From positions 21,409-85,408 of the forward strand of contig NZ_LGHT01000027.1 of NCBI RefSeq assembly GCF_001202035.1: a DNA stretch of 64,000 nucleotides. The letters are read 5' to 3'. A program made the position numbers and the translations under genes. This DNA comes from Pseudorhodobacter wandonensis (GTDB lineage: Bacteria; Pseudomonadota; Alphaproteobacteria; Rhodobacterales; Rhodobacteraceae). Shown here one piece after another: positions 60,752-64,000 of this stretch. How positions within the stretch are numbered: position 1 is the stretch's first letter; the number at the start of each line of letters is the position of its first letter. The notes beneath the pieces are model-generated. The model searched no databases. It was not told where the DNA came from and saw nothing but the letters and a program-made list of their open reading frames with translations.

Positions 60752-62425
60752 ATGACCAAGCAAAACACTCAACAACCTAACCCCGTCGTATCGAGCGAGT
60801 CGCGTTTTCGCGTGTTTGATGGCTGGTCGGCTGGCGCGGCGCTGATCGCGCTGATTGTCGTGGCACCGGTGCTTTCGGTTGTGTGGCTGGCGTTACATCC
60901 TGTTGAAAACATTTGGCCACATATGATGGCGACTGTTTTGCCGCGCTATTTGGGCAATACGCTGTTTCTGATGGGTGGGGTCGGGGCATTGACCGCCTTG
61001 GTCGGCACTGGGGCCGCATGGTTGATTGCGATGTACCGCTTTCCCGGCAGCCGCTGGCTTGATTATGCGCTGCTGTTTCCGCTGGCGATTCCGGGTTATG
61101 TCGGTGCCTACGCCCTGATCGATTTCTTTGACTACTCGGGGGTGGTGCAGACGGCGCTGCGGGCCAGCTTTGGCTGGGAAACAGCGCGCGATTACTGGTT
61201 TCCTGCAATGCGTACGCGAACAATGGCGGCAATCGTTTTGTCGGCGGCGCTCTACCCCTATGTCTATCTTTTGGCGCGCGCGGCCTTCCGCGAGCAATCC
61301 AATTGCACCTATGAGGTGGCGCGCGCTTTGGGTTCCGGCCCTTTTGCGTTGTTTTGGCGTGTTGGCTTGCCGCTTGCCCGCCCCGCAATCGCAATGGGGG
61401 TGGCACTTGCATTGATGGAAACCGTTGCCGATTTTGGCACTGTGGACCATTTTGGCGTGCAAACCCTTACAACCGGCATCTTTTCGGTCTGGCTTAGTGG
61501 CGGAAACGCAGGCGGCGCGGCGCAGATTTCACTGGTTATTCTGGCTATCGTTGTCGCTTTGCTGACGTTGGAACGGGTGAGCCGCCGCAATGCGCGGTTT
61601 CACCGTATGTCCCGCGCCTCTCGTCCGTTAGAGCCTATGGCGCTGCGCGGTGCGCAAGCCTGGGGTGCAACGCTGGCCTGTTTGGTGCCTTTTGGGGTGG
61701 GGTTCGTGTTGCCGGTATCGGTTATGCTGTCCCACGCGCTGACAAAGCCCGAGGCCTGGGTGTCCAAAGGGCTGTTGCAGGCGCTGGGCAATACGATTGT
61801 GGTTGGCGGAATTGCAGCGGCGCTGACAGTGGCAGGGGCGATGTTTCTGGTATACGGGGTGCGCATGGCGCGACGTGGCTTTCCACGGCTGGTTTTGCCG
61901 CTTACCTCGGTTGGGTATGCCGCGCCGGGTACAGTTCTGGCCGTCGGGTTGCTTGTTCCTTTGGCCGCGATGGACCATCGGCTGGCCGATTTTGTTTTGG
62001 CCATCACGGGGTATGATCCGGGGCTGCTGCTGACGGGCACGGCCGCCGCGCTGGTTCTTGCCTACTTCGTGCGCTTCTTCGGTATTGCGCAGGGGGCCGT
62101 CGATTCGGCCTTTGGCCGCGTATCGCCATCTTTGCCATTGGCCGCGCGTTCCTTGGGGCGTGGGGCAGGCGCTACGTTGCGAGAAGTCTATTTGCCTTTG
62201 ATGCGGCGTTCCGTTGCCACGGCATTGCTTGTTGTTTTCGTCGATTGCGTCAAGGAATTGCCCGCGACTTTGCTGTTGCGCCCCTTTAATTACAATACCT
62301 TAGCCACAAGAGTGTATGAGCAGGCAAGCCTTGAACGCCTTGGAGACGCCGCCCCGGCCGCCTTGTTGGTTATGGCCGTGGGTCTGGCCGCAGTTTGGGT
62401 AATGGCCCATACAAATCGCGCGTAA
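60752..62425 (+). CDS. Iron(III)-type ABC transporter permease (two fused permease halves)
   Basis: 557 aa from ATG 60752. Twelve or so membrane helices in two similar halves; each half has an EAA-type loop (EVARALGSGPFALFWRVGLPLARP and SLGRGAGATLREVYLPLMRRS). This is the FbpB/SfuB arrangement. No ATPase or binding protein gene is nearby. It would need its partners from elsewhere; thiamine transport permeases (ThiP) have a similar layout and are an alternative. Confidence 0.88.
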   Translation: MTKQNTQQPNPVVSSESRFRVFDGWSAGAALIALIVVAPVLSVVWLALHPVENIWPHMMATVLPRYLGNTLFLMGGVGALTALVGTGAAWLIAMYRFPGSRWLDYALLFPLAIPGYVGAYALIDFFDYSGVVQTALRASFGWETARDYWFPAMRTRTMAAIVLSAALYPYVYLLARAAFREQSNCTYEVARALGSGPFALFWRVGLPLARPAIAMGVALALMETVADFGTVDHFGVQTLTTGIFSVWLSGGNAGGAAQISLVILAIVVALLTLERVSRRNARFHRMSRASRPLEPMALRGAQAWGATLACLVPFGVGFVLPVSVMLSHALTKPEAWVSKGLLQALGNTIVVGGIAAALTVAGAMFLVYGVRMARRGFPRLVLPLTSVGYAAPGTVLAVGLLVPLAAMDHRLADFVLAITGYDPGLLLTGTAAALVLAYFVRFFGIAQGAVDSAFGRVSPSLPLAARSLGRGAGATLREVYLPLMRRSVATALLVVFVDCVKELPATLLLRPFNYNTLATRVYEQASLERLGDAAPAALLVMAVGLAAVWVMAHTNRA

Positions 62426-62488
62426 TCTATAAAAAATGCTTTTCAAACCCTTGCGCGTCAGCGTCGCAAAGGGTATCTGGTCCGCGTT

Positions 62489-62564
62489 GCCCCTATAGCT
62501 CAGCTGGTAGAGCATCTGATTTGTAATCAGAGGGTCTGCGGTTCGAATCCGTATGGGGGCACCA
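62489..62564 (+). tRNA. tRNA-Thr (anticodon TGT), CCA encoded
   Basis: Acceptor GCCCCTA pairs with TGGGGGC, D-arm AGCTCAGCTGGTAGAGC, anticodon stem CTGAT-TTGTAAT-CAG with TGT in the loop, T-arm GGTTCGAATCC, then A plus CCA. The 76-base cloverleaf is complete. It lies at the border of foreign-looking DNA, where islands often insert at the 3' end of tRNA genes. Confidence 0.96.
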
Positions 62565-62893
62565 CTTAAATCAATGGCTTAGGTGAAAAACTTAACGCTT
62601 GCACGTGAGTCGGATCTGTTCTGGTGGCGCGTAGATGTTGGAACAATCTGGATTGTCTCGGCTAAGGTAGGAAACAAGAGTTCATTCCGCAACTCCATCA
62701 AGCTCAACCAATCAAACGGATGGCCATTGGTGTATTCAATGCGAACCGCGCCCCCGCTTGAACTCGTTGCTGCGTATCACTGCCATAGCCAGCTTCTTTG
62801 ATGGTAAGTATTCTTTCAAATAGCCGGAGTGAAACCGGTGCAGGTCCACAGCAATTGGGACCTCCAGTGGATAGAGCAATTCAACCGCCTCGA
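62565..62893. other. Gene-free stretch after tRNA-Thr
   Basis: 329 bases without a credible gene: open frames on both strands have no ribosome sites or known domains. Base composition and codon bias appear less G+C-rich than the rest. I see no second copy of the tRNA 3' end inside the window. Confidence 0.5.
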
Positions 62894-63391
62894 TCAGCTT
62901 CCCTTGAGGAAGTCGTCGACGAACTCTGAGACCGGTGAAACGCCTGTGACCAGCAGGTGATCCCTCGCTCTCGTCCAAGCGACGTAGAGCAAGTGCCTCT
63001 CAGTGTTGTAGACTTCCTTCAGGTCCGAATCGTCAGCCACAGACTCGATACGCTCTGATTGCGAGATCACCTCGTCGTCGCAGGCCATTACAACCACCGA
63101 CCGGAACTCCAGCCCCTTCGCGAAGTGCATCGTGCTGATGGCGACTGCGCCACCCGCCACTTCGATTTTTTCGCTAAGTTCGACCGAGCAAACGCCTGCA
63201 GCTTTCGCGGCAGCACGCGCACGCTTGAGTTCCGCCTCAGACATGACGAAGATACCGACCTCGCGCGGTGCGTAGCCCTCCTTCAGTCGATCCGAGATCC
63301 ATCCTGCAACCGCACGGCATTCGTGATCTGCGTCACTGCAAGCCAAGACCATCGGCTGAGGTCCGTCGAACATCGACACCGTGCCGCCCTT
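62894..63391 (-). pseudogene. UvrD/PcrA-type helicase, C-terminal fragment
   Basis: About 165 residues, open upstream only to a TAG at 63392-63394, ending TGA 62894. It contains the helicase C-terminal motifs VAISTMHFAKGLEFRSVVV (motif V) and ERHLLYVAWTRARDHLLV (motif VI) and nothing of the Walker A half. No start codon with a ribosome site is present. The N-terminal part is missing next to an insertion sequence, so this is a broken gene, possibly of a defence or plasmid helicase. Confidence 0.8.
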
Positions 63392-63449
63392 CTATATTGC
63401 CGTCCACGTCAGAAACGGTTGACGGTAGAAGCCGATCGGCATGTGTGCG

Positions 63450-64000
63450 TGTTGATTGTCATTGAGAACTGACCCGGCATTTTCATCGAGATCTGACCCA
63501 CCCAGCCGTTATGATCTGCTGGTTATGATGGCGTCAATGCTGTTGCCTCCTTTCGCTTTTTCTTCGCTGTTTCGGAGCTGGCCTTGAAGCGGTAGCTGTC
63601 ATTGCCGGTCTCGAGGATGTGGCAGCGATGTGTGAGACGATCGAGCAGTGCTGTGGTCATTTTGGCATCGCCAAAGACGCTGGCCCATTCACTGAAGCTC
63701 AGGTTGGTGGTGATGATGACGCTGGTGCGTTCATACAGCTTGCTCAGAAGATGGAAGAGCAACGCGCCGCCGGAGGCGCTGAACGGCAGATATCCCAGCT
63801 CATCCAGGATCACCAAGTCGGTTTTGACCAGCGCCTCAGCGATCTTCCCGGCCTTGCCTTGGGCCTTTTCCTGCTCCAGTGCGTTGACCAGTTCAACCGT
63901 CGAGAAGAAGCGGACGCGCTTACGGTGATGCTCGATGGCCTGAATGCCAAGGGCGGTTGCAACATGCGATTTCCCTGTTCCCGGACCTCCGATCAGCACC
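63450..64000 (-). mobile_element. IS21-family insertion sequence, one end plus istB
   Basis: The end has two copies of a short terminal repeat (TTGAGAACTGACCC at 63462 and TCGAGATCTGACCC at 63487), as IS21 elements carry, followed by the istB gene reading away from the right. The boundary near 63450 is estimated. The element continues off the right edge; istA should lie there. Confidence 0.8.
63523..64000 (-). CDS. istB: IS21 helper ATPase IstB, C-terminal part
   Basis: 158 residues visible, with the start off the right edge. Walker A is [12 protein letters not shown]; Walker B region [14 protein letters not shown]; sensor segment [14 protein letters not shown]; the basic end [15 protein letters not shown]. 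IstB is the ATP-dependent targeting protein that works with IstA transposase. Complete IstB proteins are about 250 aa. Confidence 0.95.
   Translation of the reverse strand, partial: VLIGGPGTGKSHVATALGIQAIEHHRKRVRFFSTVELVNALEQEKAQGKAGKIAEALVKTDLVILDELGYLPFSASGGALLFHLLSKLYERTSVIITTNLSFSEWASVFGDAKMTTALLDRLTHRCHILETGNDSYRFKASSETAKKKRKEATALTPS

Noticed and set aside
62583..62801. Plus-strand frame of 72 aa after tRNA-Thr
   Set aside because: Start codon is GTG without a ribosome site and no known domain is visible.
62894..63391. Helicase fragment as an intact small gene
   Set aside because: It has only the last helicase motifs, no start signal and a stop just upstream, next to an insertion sequence end.

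Overview
The window looks like a chromosome segment of an alphaproteobacterium of the order Rhodobacterales (Roseobacter/Rhodobacter relatives). The evidence is the G+C-rich sequence, several families I know mainly from that order (DUF6505, DUF6494, DUF6478, the DUF4444 ligase-like protein), small porins ending in Phe, a GapR/DUF2312 protein, and an Irr-type iron box before an mbfA-like gene. I cannot name a species. Gene density is high, with many start/stop overlaps of 1-4 bases. Only the extreme right end (62.6-64 kb) looks like accessory DNA.

Layout. 1-557 is the end of a tungstate-binding protein. 588-5065 is a five-gene minus-strand operon: a four-cluster ferredoxin-like protein, DUF6494, Mrp, a biotin/lipoate ligase-like protein and DUF6505. 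It is divergent from the plus-strand formate dehydrogenase (FDH) operon at 5421-12546: DUF3305, DUF3306, a TorD-type chaperone, a 65-aa Tat-signal protein, the catalytic subunit, the beta subunit, the cytochrome b subunit and a 42-aa membrane peptide. A response regulator/histidine kinase pair (12550-15841) follows directly. Tungstate uptake, Fe-S assembly, chaperone, enzyme and sensor together suggest one periplasmic W- or Mo-dependent formate oxidation module.

15.8-24.8 kb is mostly minus-strand housekeeping: flavoprotein, MscS channel, GAF protein, HPP-CBS protein, holA, lptE, leuS and a DUF3576 lipoprotein. 25.3-31.5 kb holds a strongly expressed porin with terminator, a truncated porin paralogue, a YggS protein, an L,D-transpeptidase, GTP cyclohydrolase II, an OmpR-type regulator, exonuclease III and CreA. 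31.7-34.9 kb is one 1067-aa gene joining two reductive-dehalogenase-like modules, two 4Fe-4S clusters, a reductase and a 2Fe-2S domain. 36.1-38.5 kb carries the carboxynorspermidine route to polyamines.

38.7-48.9 kb contains a LysR regulator, an EF-hand protein, a 2,4-dienoyl-CoA reductase, three Rhodobacterales unknowns, ilvD and a pair of cell-wall-peptidase-like genes. 49.0-54.3 kb is a stress block: a TetR gene with a 34-bp operator and a small exported peptide, mbfA under an Irr box, oxyR and katG. 54.4-57.0 kb is a sulfide/persulfide detoxification block: a BLH sulfurtransferase, two halves of a YeeE-type transporter and a persulfide dioxygenase-like hydrolase, with a SqrR/BigR-like site. 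The rest is a FadB-like protein with a degraded dehydrogenase half, gapR, an iron(III)-type ABC permease, tRNA-Thr, a helicase remnant and the edge of an IS21-family insertion sequence.
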